NCBI GenBank assembly: GCA_942490645.1
Contig: CALNXN010000007.1
Location: 186,001-250,000 of the forward strand
Length of the DNA stretch: 64,000 nt
Direction: 5' to 3'
Source of the DNA: CALNXN01 sp942490645
GTDB lineage: Bacteria > Pseudomonadota > Alphaproteobacteria > Rhodobacterales > Rhodobacteraceae
Shown here: piece by piece, positions 8,426 to 17,937 of the stretch
Layout of the letters: every line of letters begins with the position of its first letter
Numbering within the stretch: position 1 is the stretch's first letter
Made by a program: the position numbers and the translations under genes
The notes under the pieces: generated by a model
What the model was told of the DNA's origin: nothing
The model's input: the letters and a program-made list of their open reading frames with translations, nothing else
Databases searched by the model: none

Positions 8426-10585
8426 TCAAGCGACAGCCTGCGCAAAGGCACTGCGGAATGTGTTGCTCAAATCAGCCAAAGGCGCTTCTGAGCCGCCAAA
8501 CCGCACGGAGTCACCAGTGAATTTTCCGACCGATTCAAGGCGCAGTCCAGCTTGGCCGGCGGCAATCATCAGCGCTTCTGCCTGATCGAAGTTGCAGGCA
8601 ATCAGGTACCGCCCCTGATCCTCACCAAAGAGCGTTGCGGTGTCCGCGGCATCCAGATGCACGCCAACGCCCGCTTTTTCTGCCAATTCAAACGCAGCCA
8701 GAGCAAGCCCGCCATCCGACAGATCGGTGCAGGCCTTGATCAAATCCCGATTGGCACGAATGAACTCGCCGTGCGCGCGTTCTGCGATCAGATCAACCGG
8801 GGGCGCATCCCCTTCGGCGCGGCCAAACACCTCCGCCAGCAGTGCAGATTGACCCAAATGCCCTTCGGTCGTGCCAAGCACCAAGGCCACGTGGCCGTCG
8901 CGCACGTCACAACCGATGATGTCATCCGTATGCGCGAGCAACCCAACAGCACCGATTGTGGGTGTGGGCAGGATCGCAGAGCCATCGGTCTCGTTATAAA
9001 GAGATACGTTGCCTGAAACGATCGGCATGTTCAGCGCCTTAACAGCATCTCCTATCCCTTTGATCGACAACACGAATTGCCCCATGATCTGCGGCTTTTC
9101 GGGGTTTCCGAAATTCATGTTATCGGTGGTGGCCAAGGGGGTCGCCCCGACGGCACATAGGTTGCGGTAGGCTTCCGCGACGGCCTGCATGCCACCCCTT
9201 TGGGGGTTGGCTTGGACATAGCGTGGGGTCACATCCGACGTGAAGGCCAGAGCCTTGTCGGTACCATGCACGCGGATGATCCCTGCGCCAAGGCCCGGAA
9301 CCCGGGCGCTGTCGGCCATGACCATCGTGTCGTACTGCTCATACACCCACTGTTTGGCTGCATAGTTCGGGCTTGAGATCAACGCGCGCAGCCCGTCTAT
9401 AGGGTCGACGTTCGGCACATCGCCCAGCGGATCGGGTGTCGGTGTCTCAACCCAGGGTCGGTCGTATTCCGGCGCGGAACTGGCCAGCCTTGACAGCGGC
9501 AGATCGGCTTTGACCTCGCCGTTGAGCATGATCAGGAACCGATCTTCGGGCAGCGTTTCTCCGACGATTGCGAAATCGAGGTCCCATTTGTCAAAAACCG
9601 CTTTGGCCGCGTCTTCCAGCTCTGGGCGCAGCACCATCAACATGCGCTCCTGCGATTCCGACAGCATCATTTCATAGGCGGTCATCGCCTCTTCGCGCAC
9701 CGGAACCCGTTCCAGGTCAAGGCGCACGCCCAATCCGCCCTTGTCGCCCATTTCCACGGCCGAACAGGTCAGACCGGCGGCTCCCATATCCTGAATGGAG
9801 ATCACGGCACCGGTGGCCATCAACTCCAGCGTCGCCTCCATCAGGCGTTTCTCGGTGAAGGGATCGCCCACTTGAACCGTCGGGCGTTTTTCCTCGATGG
9901 TATCGTCAAATTCAGCAGAGGCCATTGTGGCCCCGCCGACGCCGTCACGGCCGGTCTTGGCCCCCAGATAGACCACCGGCATGCCCACGCCAGAGGCAGC
10001 CGAGTAGAAAATCTTGTCAGCATCCGCGAGGCCCGCGGCAAATGCGTTCACCAGACAGTTGCCATTGTAGGCGGGGTCAAACCGAACTTCGCCGCCAACT
10101 GTGGGCACGCCAAAGCAGTTGCCATAGCCGCCGATGCCTTCGACCACGCCGTTCACGAGTTGTTTGGTCTTGGGGTGCGATGGCGCGCCGAAGCTGAGCG
10201 AATTCATCGCAGCAATGGGGCGCGCACCCATGGTAAAAACGTCGCGCAGAATGCCGCCCACGCCCGTTGCCGCCCCTTGATAGGGTTCGATGTAGGACGG
10301 GTGGTTGTGGCTTTCCATTTTGAAAACAACGGCTTGCCCATCACCAATGTCGACGACGCCCGCGTTTTCACCCGGACCACAGATCACCTGCGGGCCTGTC
10401 GTGGGCAGAGTGCGCAGCCATTTCTTGGAGGATTTATAGGAACAATGCTCGTTCCACATCGCCGAAAAAATGCCCAGTTCGGTGAAGGTGGGCGCGCGGT
10501 TGAGCAGCGTCAGGATCACGCCGTATTCTTCGTCGTTCAACCCGTGGCTGGCGATCAGCTCTGGTGTGATGGCTGGCTCTTGCAT
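8426..10585 (-). CDS. purL: Phosphoribosylformylglycinamidine synthase subunit PurL
   Basis: A 719-residue protein of the small-type PurL family, which with PurQ and PurS turns formylglycinamide ribonucleotide plus glutamine into the amidine in purine synthesis. Characteristic stretches seen are MWNEHCSYKSSKKWL near residue 45, KMESHNHPSYIEPYQGAATG near 90, and SLSFGAPSHPKT. Length fits the family (about 720-740). I chose the ATG at 10585 (MQEPAITPEL), because the 12 residues upstream of it in the open frame do not look like the family start and a GGGGG-containing ribosome site precedes 10585. It converges with the VWA gene. purQ and purS are not next to it in the window. Confidence 0.97.
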   Translation of the reverse strand: MQEPAITPELIASHGLNDEEYGVILTLLNRAPTFTELGIFSAMWNEHCSYKSSKKWLRTLPTTGPQVICGPGENAGVVDIGDGQAVVFKMESHNHPSYIEPYQGAATGVGGILRDVFTMGARPIAAMNSLSFGAPSHPKTKQLVNGVVEGIGGYGNCFGVPTVGGEVRFDPAYNGNCLVNAFAAGLADADKIFYSAASGVGMPVVYLGAKTGRDGVGGATMASAEFDDTIEEKRPTVQVGDPFTEKRLMEATLELMATGAVISIQDMGAAGLTCSAVEMGDKGGLGVRLDLERVPVREEAMTAYEMMLSESQERMLMVLRPELEDAAKAVFDKWDLDFAIVGETLPEDRFLIMLNGEVKADLPLSRLASSAPEYDRPWVETPTPDPLGDVPNVDPIDGLRALISSPNYAAKQWVYEQYDTMVMADSARVPGLGAGIIRVHGTDKALAFTSDVTPRYVQANPQRGGMQAVAEAYRNLCAVGATPLATTDNMNFGNPEKPQIMGQFVLSIKGIGDAVKALNMPIVSGNVSLYNETDGSAILPTPTIGAVGLLAHTDDIIGCDVRDGHVALVLGTTEGHLGQSALLAEVFGRAEGDAPPVDLIAERAHGEFIRANRDLIKACTDLSDGGLALAAFELAEKAGVGVHLDAADTATLFGEDQGRYLIACNFDQAEALMIAAGQAGLRLESVGKFTGDSVRFGGSEAPLADLSNTFRSAFAQAVA

Positions 10586-10917
10586 GTGCCCGAAATCCCC
10601 CGGATGGCAAATGATGGGCATCTCTTACATGGGGCGTTCGGTGGGGGAAAGGGGGAGTCTACGCGACGCGCGGTAGGGTGGTTTGACCAATCGGGGGTCA
10701 AACAACTGATTTCCCAGTCGAGCATCATACGTTGGAATGGGCCGCCGTTGTTCAAAAGCTGCGGTGTGCCTGTGTCTCGGTTTTGTTTTGGGTAGATGGT
10801 GGCGTGGAGCCCATGATGGCGTGCGATGCCAAATTGGATCGCAATGGCGCATATGTGCCTGCGCATCCAATGATGAAGCGCCCAGATCAGGCCGAACCCA
10901 GCCCGGCCCTCTTGCGA
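10586..10917. other. 332-base gap without a supported gene
   Basis: Between purL and the small membrane protein gene. Open frames exist on both strands (for example 10625-10917 as the tail of a longer minus-strand frame), but they are rich in Arg, Pro and His with no domain, typical of shadow frames. It should hold the purL promoter. I see no convincing hairpin or repeat. Confidence 0.5.
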
Positions 10918-11274
10918 TCACGTCCAATGAACGGCGACGGCCAGAGCGAAAATGATCGTTGTGACCGGCCCCCAGATTTTGCGCTCTTGAGGCGATGGCG
11001 TGATCCAGTTCAGCACCATCATGACCGCGTTCCCCGCAACAGCAGTCCATCCCGCCCACGACGGCCAACCTGGCCAGCGACCGTCTGCAGACAGGATTGC
11101 AAGCGCCATTCCCGCCAATATGACAATTGAAGCCGCTGCGATAAGGCGCCCGGATAATGGCAAGGGACCTTCGACCTGCCCGCCCTGCGTAATCCTGCCC
11201 CATGGGGCCCCCAGAATAAGTGCGATCTGAAAGCCAATCACTCCCACGATCAGCGTACAGTAGACAAACGACAT
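10918..11274 (-). CDS. Small four-helix membrane protein, unknown function
   Basis: A 118-residue hydrophobic protein with four likely membrane segments, around residues 3-22, 43-62, 72-90 and 98-116. It carries LGAPWGRITQGGQ and EGPLPLSGRLIAA between the first two helices, a pattern I recall from small uncharacterised membrane proteins in several bacteria. No catalytic residues are evident. It stands alone on the minus strand between purL and the lysR region. The function is unknown. Confidence 0.7.
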   Translation of the reverse strand: MSFVYCTLIVGVIGFQIALILGAPWGRITQGGQVEGPLPLSGRLIAAASIVILAGMALAILSADGRWPGWPSWAGWTAVAGNAVMMVLNWITPSPQERKIWGPVTTIIFALAVAVHWT

Positions 11275-11437
11275 TCGTGTCCAGCTTTCCCCAAAGCGCC
11301 CAAGCCCAAGCGGTGGCTCGCGGCAGTAAAGAGAACCCGATCACGCTTTGGCGGTCCTTTCAAGGCGCACACAGACAGCCTCAGATCACTGCGTGCGAAA
11401 GGTGCTTTTGTCTCGCACACCGGACTTTCATAAGGCC

Positions 11438-11466
11438 AAAAAAAAGGCCGAGCGCGAAGCTCGGCC
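11438..11466 (-). terminator. Rho-independent terminator
   Basis: On the minus strand a perfect 8-bp stem GGCCGAGC / GCTCGGCC with a 5-base loop (11446-11466) is followed by eight T residues (the A-run at 11438-11445). It would end transcripts coming from lysR or from the candidate small RNA between them. Confidence 0.85.
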
Positions 11467-11600
11467 AAGTCCAACAGGGAGGTATGAAGGAAAGGCCGTA
11501 ACCTTCCGTTGTCTTCATGATGCTGAAATAGGCGGCAGACTAACCTCGATCAAGCACTTGAAGGGCATGTCTGGCATGCAAAAACTGCATGGCTGGTCAA
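11438..11600 (-). ncRNA. Candidate small RNA downstream of lysR
   Basis: The 140 bases between the lysR stop and a strong terminator contain no ORF but show structure on the minus strand: a hairpin built on AAGG-TTACGG-CCTT, then the single-stranded-looking ATACCTCCCTGTTGG segment with an anti-Shine-Dalgarno CCUCCC motif, then the terminator. CCUCC loops and a 3' intrinsic terminator are common traits of trans-acting RNAs in Rhodobacteraceae. It could also be just a long 3' UTR of lysR or a 3'-UTR derived RNA. The 5' end is a guess. Confidence 0.4.
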
Positions 11601-11604
11601 AAAT

Positions 11605-12510
11605 TCAGCTTTTTGCTTTTTCTTTTAGCTGTTTACGATAGCTGATGATCTCTTCTTGAACGAAATCCCGGAAGGCCGCGATGCGTTGAGATTGGCGTAA
11701 TTCCTCTGGGTAGGCGAGGAAAACGGGGACCTCTGCCGATTCGAGATCGGGCAAGACCTGAACCAGATCCGGAAAATCCTGCGTGACATAGTCAGGCAGA
11801 ACCCCGATGCCAAGGTTGTTCAAAACACCCTGCAAAACGCCGAAGTAATTGTTCACCGTCAGCAGTGACCGGATATCGTAGGTCATCAGGTGCTGAACAA
11901 GGCTGAGGCTGGCGCCGACTTGATCGCTGTCTGTGTTCTGACAGATCAATCGGTGGACCTTGATGTCTTCGATCCGGAGGGGCGTCCCGCTTTCAGCCAG
12001 ATAATCGGGCGTCGCATACAGGCACATGCGCACGGTCATCAGCTTCTTGCGGATCAGGTCGGCCTGGCTGGGTTCTTTCATGCGGATGGCCACGTCAGCC
12101 TCGCGCATGGGCAGGTCGAGAACCCGTTCCTCCAGCATCAGGTCGACCTTGAGGTCCGGGTACTGCTCGTAGAGCTTGGGCAGGCGCGGGGCCAGCCAGA
12201 GGGTGCCGAAACCGGTTGTGGTGGTCACCCGCAACTCGCCAAATACTTCTTCTTCGCTGTCGCGGATGCGGGCACTGGCGGCATCAAGCCGTTTGGTCAT
12301 GGCGGTTGTGGCATCGAACAACAGTTCGCCCTGCTCGGTCAGGATCAACCCGCGGGCGTGACGGTGAAAGAGTGTCGTGTTGAGTGACTCCTCAAGCCCA
12401 CGGATTTGGCGGCTCACAGCGGATTGGCTGAGATTCAGTTTGTCACCCGCATGGGTCAGTGACCCCGCATCCGCCACGGCATGGAAAATTCTGAGTTTGT
12501 CCCAATCCAT
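11605..12510 (-). CDS. LysR family transcriptional regulator
   Basis: A 301-residue LysR-type regulator. The N-terminal helix-turn-helix is clear (DKLRIFHAVADAGSLTHAG then LNLSQSAVSRQIRGLE, residues 4-40), and residues about 90-290 form the effector-binding domain. It is divergent from the indolepyruvate oxidoreductase gene across a 174-base gap, so it may control that gene and itself, though very similar LysR genes sit beside other genes elsewhere in the family. The effector is unknown. The tail is Lys-rich (KQLKEKAKS). A terminator follows 140 bases downstream. Confidence 0.92.
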   Translation of the reverse strand: MDWDKLRIFHAVADAGSLTHAGDKLNLSQSAVSRQIRGLEESLNTTLFHRHARGLILTEQGELLFDATTAMTKRLDAASARIRDSEEEVFGELRVTTTTGFGTLWLAPRLPKLYEQYPDLKVDLMLEERVLDLPMREADVAIRMKEPSQADLIRKKLMTVRMCLYATPDYLAESGTPLRIEDIKVHRLICQNTDSDQVGASLSLVQHLMTYDIRSLLTVNNYFGVLQGVLNNLGIGVLPDYVTQDFPDLVQVLPDLESAEVPVFLAYPEELRQSQRIAAFRDFVQEEIISYRKQLKEKAKS

Positions 12511-12534
12511 TAATCTGTCACTTTCACCTTACAC

Positions 12535-12564
12535 TTTGCATAGCTAGCCTGATGGGGGTGCAAA
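12535..12564. promoter_or_regulatory. Possible LysR operator dyad
   Basis: In the divergent gap between lysR and the indolepyruvate oxidoreductase gene there is an inverted repeat TTTGCA (12535-12540) - N18 - TGCAAA (12559-12564), about 25-55 bases upstream of the lysR start. Extended dyads of this sort can serve LysR tetramers. It is suggested by sequence and position only. Confidence 0.35.
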
Positions 12565-12684
12565 ATACAGTGTGAGAACACCAAGTTTTCCCAGATTGCA
12601 AAAAAAATGCTATACAGGTCACATTTGCTGACCTATTATTGTGCGTAAACTATGCCAGACTGATCGACGTAGGGGAGGCGCCTG

Positions 12685-15600
12685 ATGAGCACGCAAAAGA
12701 TTTCGCTGAATGACCGTTACGATCTGGACAAAAGCCCGGTGCTTTTGAACGGAACGCAGGCACTGGTGCGGCTCATGCTTATGCAAAAGGCGCGTGACCG
12801 GGCGGCAGGGCTGAATACGGCTGGGCTGGTGACGGGATATCGCGGCTCGCCACTGGGTGCGGTCGACATGCAGATGACGCGCGCGCTCAAGCCATTGACC
12901 GAGGCCGACGTCACATTTCAGCCCGGTCTCAACGAAGATCTGGCCGCCACCGCACTCTGGGGTGCACAGCAGGCGGAGTTGCGCGGCGAGGGCAAATACG
13001 ACGGCGTCTTTGGCCTGTGGTACGGCAAAGGTCCGGGGGTGGACCGGTCGGGCGATGTGATGCGCCATGCCAATATGGCGGGAACCTCCCGCTTTGGCGG
13101 CGTCCTGATGGCGATGGGCGATGACCATACTGGTGAAAGCAGCACGGTGCTGCACCAGTCCGAATGGGCGCTGGTCGATGCCTATATGCCCGTGGTGTCG
13201 CCCGCGGGCGTGCAGGAAATTCTGGATTACGGCATCTATGGCTATGCTTTGTCACGGTTTTCCGGCCTCTGGGTGGGTCTGAAGACGATGAAAGACACCG
13301 TGGAAGCCACCAGCGTTGTCGACGGGCGCGCGGATCGCATGTCTTTGGTCACGCCGAACTATCCGATCCCGCCGGGCGGGTTGAACATTCGGCTGGTTGA
13401 CGATCGCATCGAACAAGAGGCGCGATTGATCGACCACAAACGCTATGCCGCCGAAGCCTTTGCCAACGCCAACAAGATGGACAAGCGCATCTGGGGCAAG
13501 CCGGGTGCCAAGATCGGCTTTGTCGCGGCCGGCAAGAACTGGCTCGATCTGGTACATGCGCTGTCATTGCTGAACATCGACGCGAATGAGGCCGAGCGGC
13601 TGGGGATCACGACCTACAAGGTCGGGCAGACCTGGCCGCTGGACATGAAGGGGTTTCATGACTGGGCCGAAGGGTTGGACTTGATCGTGGTGGTCGAGGA
13701 AAAACGCAAGCTGCTCGAAGTGCAGATCAAGGAGGCGATCTTTGACGATCGCGCGGGGCGGCGCGTCTATGGCGGGCGCAAGGAGGGGCGAGAGTTCTTT
13801 TCCGCCAAATGGGCGTTGGATCCGATCGAGATCGCGACCAAACTGGGTCAGGTGCTGATCGAAGAAGGCCGCAAGACCGATGGCATCGCCGCAGGGCTGG
13901 CGATGCTGGATGAAGCGCGGCGGTCGGACAATGCCGAGGATATCAGCGCGCGATTGCCGTATTTTTGCTCGGGCTGTCCGCATAACACATCGACCAAAGT
14001 GCCCGAAGGCAGCCGCGCCTATGCGGGCATCGGGTGTCACTTCATGGCGCAGTGGATGGACCGCGAGACGCTGGGCTTTACCCATATGGGGGCCGAAGGG
14101 GCAAACTGGATCGGCGAGGCGCCGTTTTCGACGCGCGCGCATGTCTTCCAGAATCTTGGTGACGGGACGTACAACCACTCGGGCGTGCAGGCCATTCGCG
14201 CAGCTTTGGCGGCGGGTACCAACATCACCTACAAGATCCTTTACAACGATGCAGTGGCGATGACGGGCGGGCAGGGCAATGACGGTGATCTGTCAGCCGA
14301 GCGCATCGTGGATGAGCTGAAGGCGATGGGCGTCAAGGATCTGGCCGTTGTCTACGATGACAAAGAAGACGTGGATCCTGCCGAGTTCAAGAAACGCGGT
14401 GTCGAGGTGCACGAGCGCGCCTATTTGCAAACTGTGCAGAAGCAGTTTGCAAAGACCGAAGGCGTCAGCGCCATTGTCTATATTCAGACCTGTGCCGCCG
14501 AAAAGCGCCGCCGCCGCAAGCGGGGCTTGTTTCCCGATCCAGACAAGCGCGTGTTCATCAATACGGACGTCTGTGAAGGCTGCGGAGATTGCGGCGTTCA
14601 ATCCAACTGCGTGTCTATTGTGCCCAAGGAAACCGAATTGGGCCGTAAACGCGCGATTGATCAATCGTCCTGCAACAAGGATTTTTCCTGCGTCAAAGGG
14701 TTTTGCCCGTCCTTTGTGACGCTGGAAGGCGCGCAAGTCCGCAAGGAACCGACGACAACGCTGGATATTCCCGATCTGCCATTGCCCAGCTTGCCGCAGA
14801 TTGACGGCACATGGAACGTGGTGATCACCGGTGTCGGTGGCACCGGCGTCGTGACCATTGGCGCGGTGATGGCGCAGGCCGCGCATATCGACGGCAAGGG
14901 CGCGGGCATGATGGAAATGGCGGGTCTGGCGCAAAAAGGTGGTGCTGTGCACATTCATTGCCGCTTGGCGAATGATCCGCATGATATCAGTGCGATACGG
15001 GTCGCTACGGGCGAGGCCGACGCGCTGATCGGCGGCGATCTGGTGGTCAGTGCGGGAGCCAAGACGCTGGGTCTGACACGGACGGGCAAGACCGGCGCGG
15101 TGGTCAACAGCCACGAGATCATCACCGGGGATTTCACCCGCGACACCGAGTTTTTCCTGCCCACCGAACGGCTGAGCCTCGCGCTGGAGGCGCGTATGAA
15201 GGACCGTTTGGATTTGTTTGATGCGTCGGAATTGGCCAAGGCCACGCTGGGCGATTCCATCTTTTCCAACATGATGATCTTTGGCGCGGCCTGGCAACGC
15301 GGTCTGGTGCCGCTGACGCTGGATGCGATCCGCGAGGCGATCACGCTGAACGGCGCGGCGGTAGAGCGCAACTTGCGCGCCTTTGAGATCGGGCGTTGGG
15401 CGGTGTTGCACCCTGATCAAGCGGCCCGCGTCGCCGAACCCAAGGTCATCCAGCTGCCCAAGACCGAAGCCGAGCAAATCGCCTTTCGAGAAACTCAGCT
15501 TATTGCGTATCAGGGGCGCGGTCTGGCGCGGAAATACCGGCGTTTCCTTGACAAGATCGAAGACGGTAAGGTGCGCGAGGCCGCTCTGAAAGGCTATCAC

Positions 15601-16089
15601 AAGCTGTTGTCCTACAAGGATGAATACGAGGTTGCGCGGCTGCTGTTGTCGAGCCGTGACAAGGCGCGCGAGACCTTTGATGGTGATTTCAAGATGACGT
15701 TCAATCTGGCGCCACCGATGCTGTCAAAACCCGGCCCTGATGGTCGTCCGATGAAGCGCGAATTCGGCCAATGGCTGGAGCGTCCGCTGCGGATCATGTC
15801 CAAGTTCAAACGGCTGCGCGGCACACCGCTGGATCCGTTTGGCTATACCGCAGAACGCCGCATGGAGCGTGCGCTGATCAAGCAGTACGAGCGCGATATG
15901 GCGCAGGTTTTGCCGCTGCTGTCAGAGGCCACGCGCGATGCGATTGTGGCGTTGGCGGAGTTGCCGCTGCAGATCCGCGGTTTTGGCCCGGTCAAGGAAG
16001 CCAACGAGCAAAAGGCTGCCAAACGGCGCGAGGAGCTGCTGGCCCTGATCAAATCGGGCGGCAAACCGACCGCAAAGGCGGCTGAATAA
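12685..16089 (+). CDS. Indolepyruvate ferredoxin oxidoreductase, fused alpha/beta type
   Basis: A 1134-residue single-chain 2-oxoacid:ferredoxin oxidoreductase. Residues 1-400 form a pyruvate-oxidoreductase-like N-terminal part (GLVTGYRGSPLGAVD near 45); about 400-620 hold the thiamine diphosphate region (FCSGCPHNTSTKVPEGS, GIGCHFM, ALAAGTNITYKILYNDAVAMTGG in parts); about 628-645 carry an iron-sulfur motif CEGCGDCGVQSNC; and about 715-900 form the gamma domain starting GVGGTGVVTIG. The enzyme decarboxylates aryl pyruvates from aromatic amino acid transamination to acyl-CoA, reducing ferredoxin. A good ribosome site (GGGGAGGC) precedes the ATG. Fused forms of this length are usual in aerobic Proteobacteria. 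Confidence 0.93.
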   Translation: MSTQKISLNDRYDLDKSPVLLNGTQALVRLMLMQKARDRAAGLNTAGLVTGYRGSPLGAVDMQMTRALKPLTEADVTFQPGLNEDLAATALWGAQQAELRGEGKYDGVFGLWYGKGPGVDRSGDVMRHANMAGTSRFGGVLMAMGDDHTGESSTVLHQSEWALVDAYMPVVSPAGVQEILDYGIYGYALSRFSGLWVGLKTMKDTVEATSVVDGRADRMSLVTPNYPIPPGGLNIRLVDDRIEQEARLIDHKRYAAEAFANANKMDKRIWGKPGAKIGFVAAGKNWLDLVHALSLLNIDANEAERLGITTYKVGQTWPLDMKGFHDWAEGLDLIVVVEEKRKLLEVQIKEAIFDDRAGRRVYGGRKEGREFFSAKWALDPIEIATKLGQVLIEEGRKTDGIAAGLAMLDEARRSDNAEDISARLPYFCSGCPHNTSTKVPEGSRAYAGIGCHFMAQWMDRETLGFTHMGAEGANWIGEAPFSTRAHVFQNLGDGTYNHSGVQAIRAALAAGTNITYKILYNDAVAMTGGQGNDGDLSAERIVDELKAMGVKDLAVVYDDKEDVDPAEFKKRGVEVHERAYLQTVQKQFAKTEGVSAIVYIQTCAAEKRRRRKRGLFPDPDKRVFINTDVCEGCGDCGVQSNCVSIVPKETELGRKRAIDQSSCNKDFSCVKGFCPSFVTLEGAQVRKEPTTTLDIPDLPLPSLPQIDGTWNVVITGVGGTGVVTIGAVMAQAAHIDGKGAGMMEMAGLAQKGGAVHIHCRLANDPHDISAIRVATGEADALIGGDLVVSAGAKTLGLTRTGKTGAVVNSHEIITGDFTRDTEFFLPTERLSLALEARMKDRLDLFDASELAKATLGDSIFSNMMIFGAAWQRGLVPLTLDAIREAITLNGAAVERNLRAFEIGRWAVLHPDQAARVAEPKVIQLPKTEAEQIAFRETQLIAYQGRGLARKYRRFLDKIEDGKVREAALKGYHKLLSYKDEYEVARLLLSSRDKARETFDGDFKMTFNLAPPMLSKPGPDGRPMKREFGQWLERPLRIMSKFKRLRGTPLDPFGYTAERRMERALIKQYERDMAQVLPLLSEATRDAIVALAELPLQIRGFGPVKEANEQKAAKRREELLALIKSGGKPTAKAAE

Positions 16090-16170
16090 AACTGGTCACG
16101 GATCGTTCATAAAACCTAGGCATAGTTGGCGCAGTCGGCTATTGCGACGTCATATTGAGCGGAGGGGCCC

Positions 16171-17052
16171 ATGCCCGGATTTCGGTCGTCAATCGCGCGA
16201 GACATCAGCTACGCCTATTCGGCGGAGACAAAAGGCGGTCGCGCCGTCATCCGTCTGATGGAGAACACCACGGGTCGTTTGCGTCTGATCAAACGGGCCA
16301 AAGGCTACGAGGAAGAGGTCGCCGCGGGGCGCGATTTCTGGCAGGTCATGGTGGAGCGCTATGGCCTGACGCTGGATGTGATCGGCGGATCGCTGTCGAA
16401 TATCCCCAAGGACGGGCCGCTGATCCTGATCGCCAATCATCCCTACGGTATTCTGGACGGGTTGATGATGGGCCATATTCTGGCGCAAGCGCGCGGTGAT
16501 TTCCGTATTCTCGCGCACCGGGTGTTTCGCAAGGCCGAAGACATCAACCGCATTATCCTGCCCATCAGCTTTGACGAGACCAAAGAGGCGATGGCGATGA
16601 ACATCGCGACCCGTAAAACGGCGCTGGAATATCTGGGGCAGGACGGGGCGATCGGCATCTTTCCCGGTGGCACGGTAAGTACGGCCGTCAAACCCTTTGC
16701 CAAACCGATGGATCCGGGCTGGCGCAGCTTTACCGCGCGTATGGTCGGCAAATCCGACGCAACGGTTGTGCCAGTGTATTTCGACGGGCACACGAGCCGT
16801 TTGTTCCAGATCGCCAGCCACCTGCACAGCACGCTGCGCATGGGCTTTATGATCAAGGAGTTCCGCAAACGTGTCGACACGCCCGTGCGCGTTGTCATTG
16901 GCGAGCCGATTGGCCGTGACCGATTGGACCCACTGGCCAAAGACAGCAAAGCGATGATGGATTTCCTCCGAAAAGCGACGTATGAGCTTTCTCCAGACGC
17001 AGATCGTTCTTTTGATCTGGGATATGAATTCGAAGAGCGGCACCGCGCATAG
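16171..17052 (+). CDS. Lysophospholipid acyltransferase family protein (PlsC-like)
   Basis: A 293-residue acyltransferase of the glycerol-phosphate/hemolysin-like branch. The catalytic block is NHPYGILDG near residues 89-97, followed by FRILAHRVFRKAEDINR and the substrate-binding GIFPGGTVST near 165. Such enzymes acylate lyso-lipids in the inner membrane; related proteins take part in ornithine-lipid synthesis (OlsA), but no OlsB-like gene is adjacent, so I do not assign that role. The strong ribosome site GGAGG supports the start. It is 81 bases after the oxidoreductase and 24 bases before murI, likely cotranscribed with murI. Confidence 0.85.
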   Translation: MPGFRSSIARDISYAYSAETKGGRAVIRLMENTTGRLRLIKRAKGYEEEVAAGRDFWQVMVERYGLTLDVIGGSLSNIPKDGPLILIANHPYGILDGLMMGHILAQARGDFRILAHRVFRKAEDINRIILPISFDETKEAMAMNIATRKTALEYLGQDGAIGIFPGGTVSTAVKPFAKPMDPGWRSFTARMVGKSDATVVPVYFDGHTSRLFQIASHLHSTLRMGFMIKEFRKRVDTPVRVVIGEPIGRDRLDPLAKDSKAMMDFLRKATYELSPDADRSFDLGYEFEERHRA

Positions 17053-17076
17053 AGCTGGCCGCAAAGGCGGCAAAAG

Positions 17077-17886
17077 ATGGCGGTTGGCATTTTTGACAGT
17101 GGTTTGGGCGGCTTGACCGTTCTGGACGCCGCACAGGCGCGGCTTCCGGATGTGCCATTCTGCTACTTAGCCGATTCAGCTCATGCGCCCTACGGCGTGC
17201 GTACCTCCGATGACATTTACGGTTTGACCTGTGCGGCGGTGCAGCGGCTTTTTGATCAGGGCTGCGATCTGGTGATCCTGGCGTGCAACACTGCCTCGGC
17301 GGCGGCGCTGCGGCGCATGCAAGAGGCCTGGGTGCCTGCGGACAAACGGGTTTTGGGCGTGTTCGTGCCGCTGATCGAGGCGCTGACCGAACGCCAGTGG
17401 GGCGACAATTCCCCCCCGCGCGAGGTCGATGTGAAGCATGTGGCGCTCTTTGCCACGCCCGCCACCGTGTCGAGCCGCGCGTTTCAGCGCGAGTTGGCCT
17501 TTCGCGCCATCGGAGTAGATGTCGAGGCGCAGGCCTGCGGGGGTGTTGTGGATGCCATTGAAGACGGGGACATGATCTTGGCCGAGGCGCTGGTACGCAG
17601 CCATGTGGATGCATTGAAACGCAAAATGCCGGATCCGGATGCCGCCATTCTGGGCTGCACGCATTACCCGCTGATGCAGGATGCGTTTCAGGCAGCACTT
17701 GGCGCAGACGTAAAGGTGTTCAGCCAGGCGTCACTGGTGGCCGAGAGCCTTGCGGATTACTTGGAACGTCATCCGGACAAGATCGGTTCGGGGTCGAATG
17801 CCTATCTGACCACGGGCGATCCGGCGCGCGTCAGCGATCGCGCGACGCAATTCTTGCGACGACAGATCATCTTTGAGGCCGCCTAG
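17077..17886 (+). CDS. murI: Glutamate racemase
   Basis: A 269-residue racemase that makes D-glutamate for peptidoglycan. It starts MAVGIFDSGLGGLTVLDA and holds both catalytic cysteines, Cys70 in CNTAS and Cys194 in GCTHYP, together with the YLADSAHAPYG loop. The length fits the family. It lies 24 bases after the acyltransferase gene on the same strand and 51 bases before argC, so it may be part of a longer transcript. Nothing odd is visible. Confidence 0.96.
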   Translation: MAVGIFDSGLGGLTVLDAAQARLPDVPFCYLADSAHAPYGVRTSDDIYGLTCAAVQRLFDQGCDLVILACNTASAAALRRMQEAWVPADKRVLGVFVPLIEALTERQWGDNSPPREVDVKHVALFATPATVSSRAFQRELAFRAIGVDVEAQACGGVVDAIEDGDMILAEALVRSHVDALKRKMPDPDAAILGCTHYPLMQDAFQAALGADVKVFSQASLVAESLADYLERHPDKIGSGSNAYLTTGDPARVSDRATQFLRRQIIFEAA

Positions 17887-17937
17887 GGCCAGTCTTCTTA
17901 ACGCACGAAACCAACACATACTGAAAAGGGCTCTGTC

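Noticed and set aside
10625..11344. 239-residue minus-strand frame covering the small membrane protein gene
   Set aside because: Arg/His/Pro-rich; the other frame at 10918-11274 gives a coherent four-helix protein.
14293..15600. 435-residue minus-strand frame inside the indolepyruvate oxidoreductase gene
   Set aside because: Antisense shadow; the opposite strand carries a complete well-conserved enzyme.
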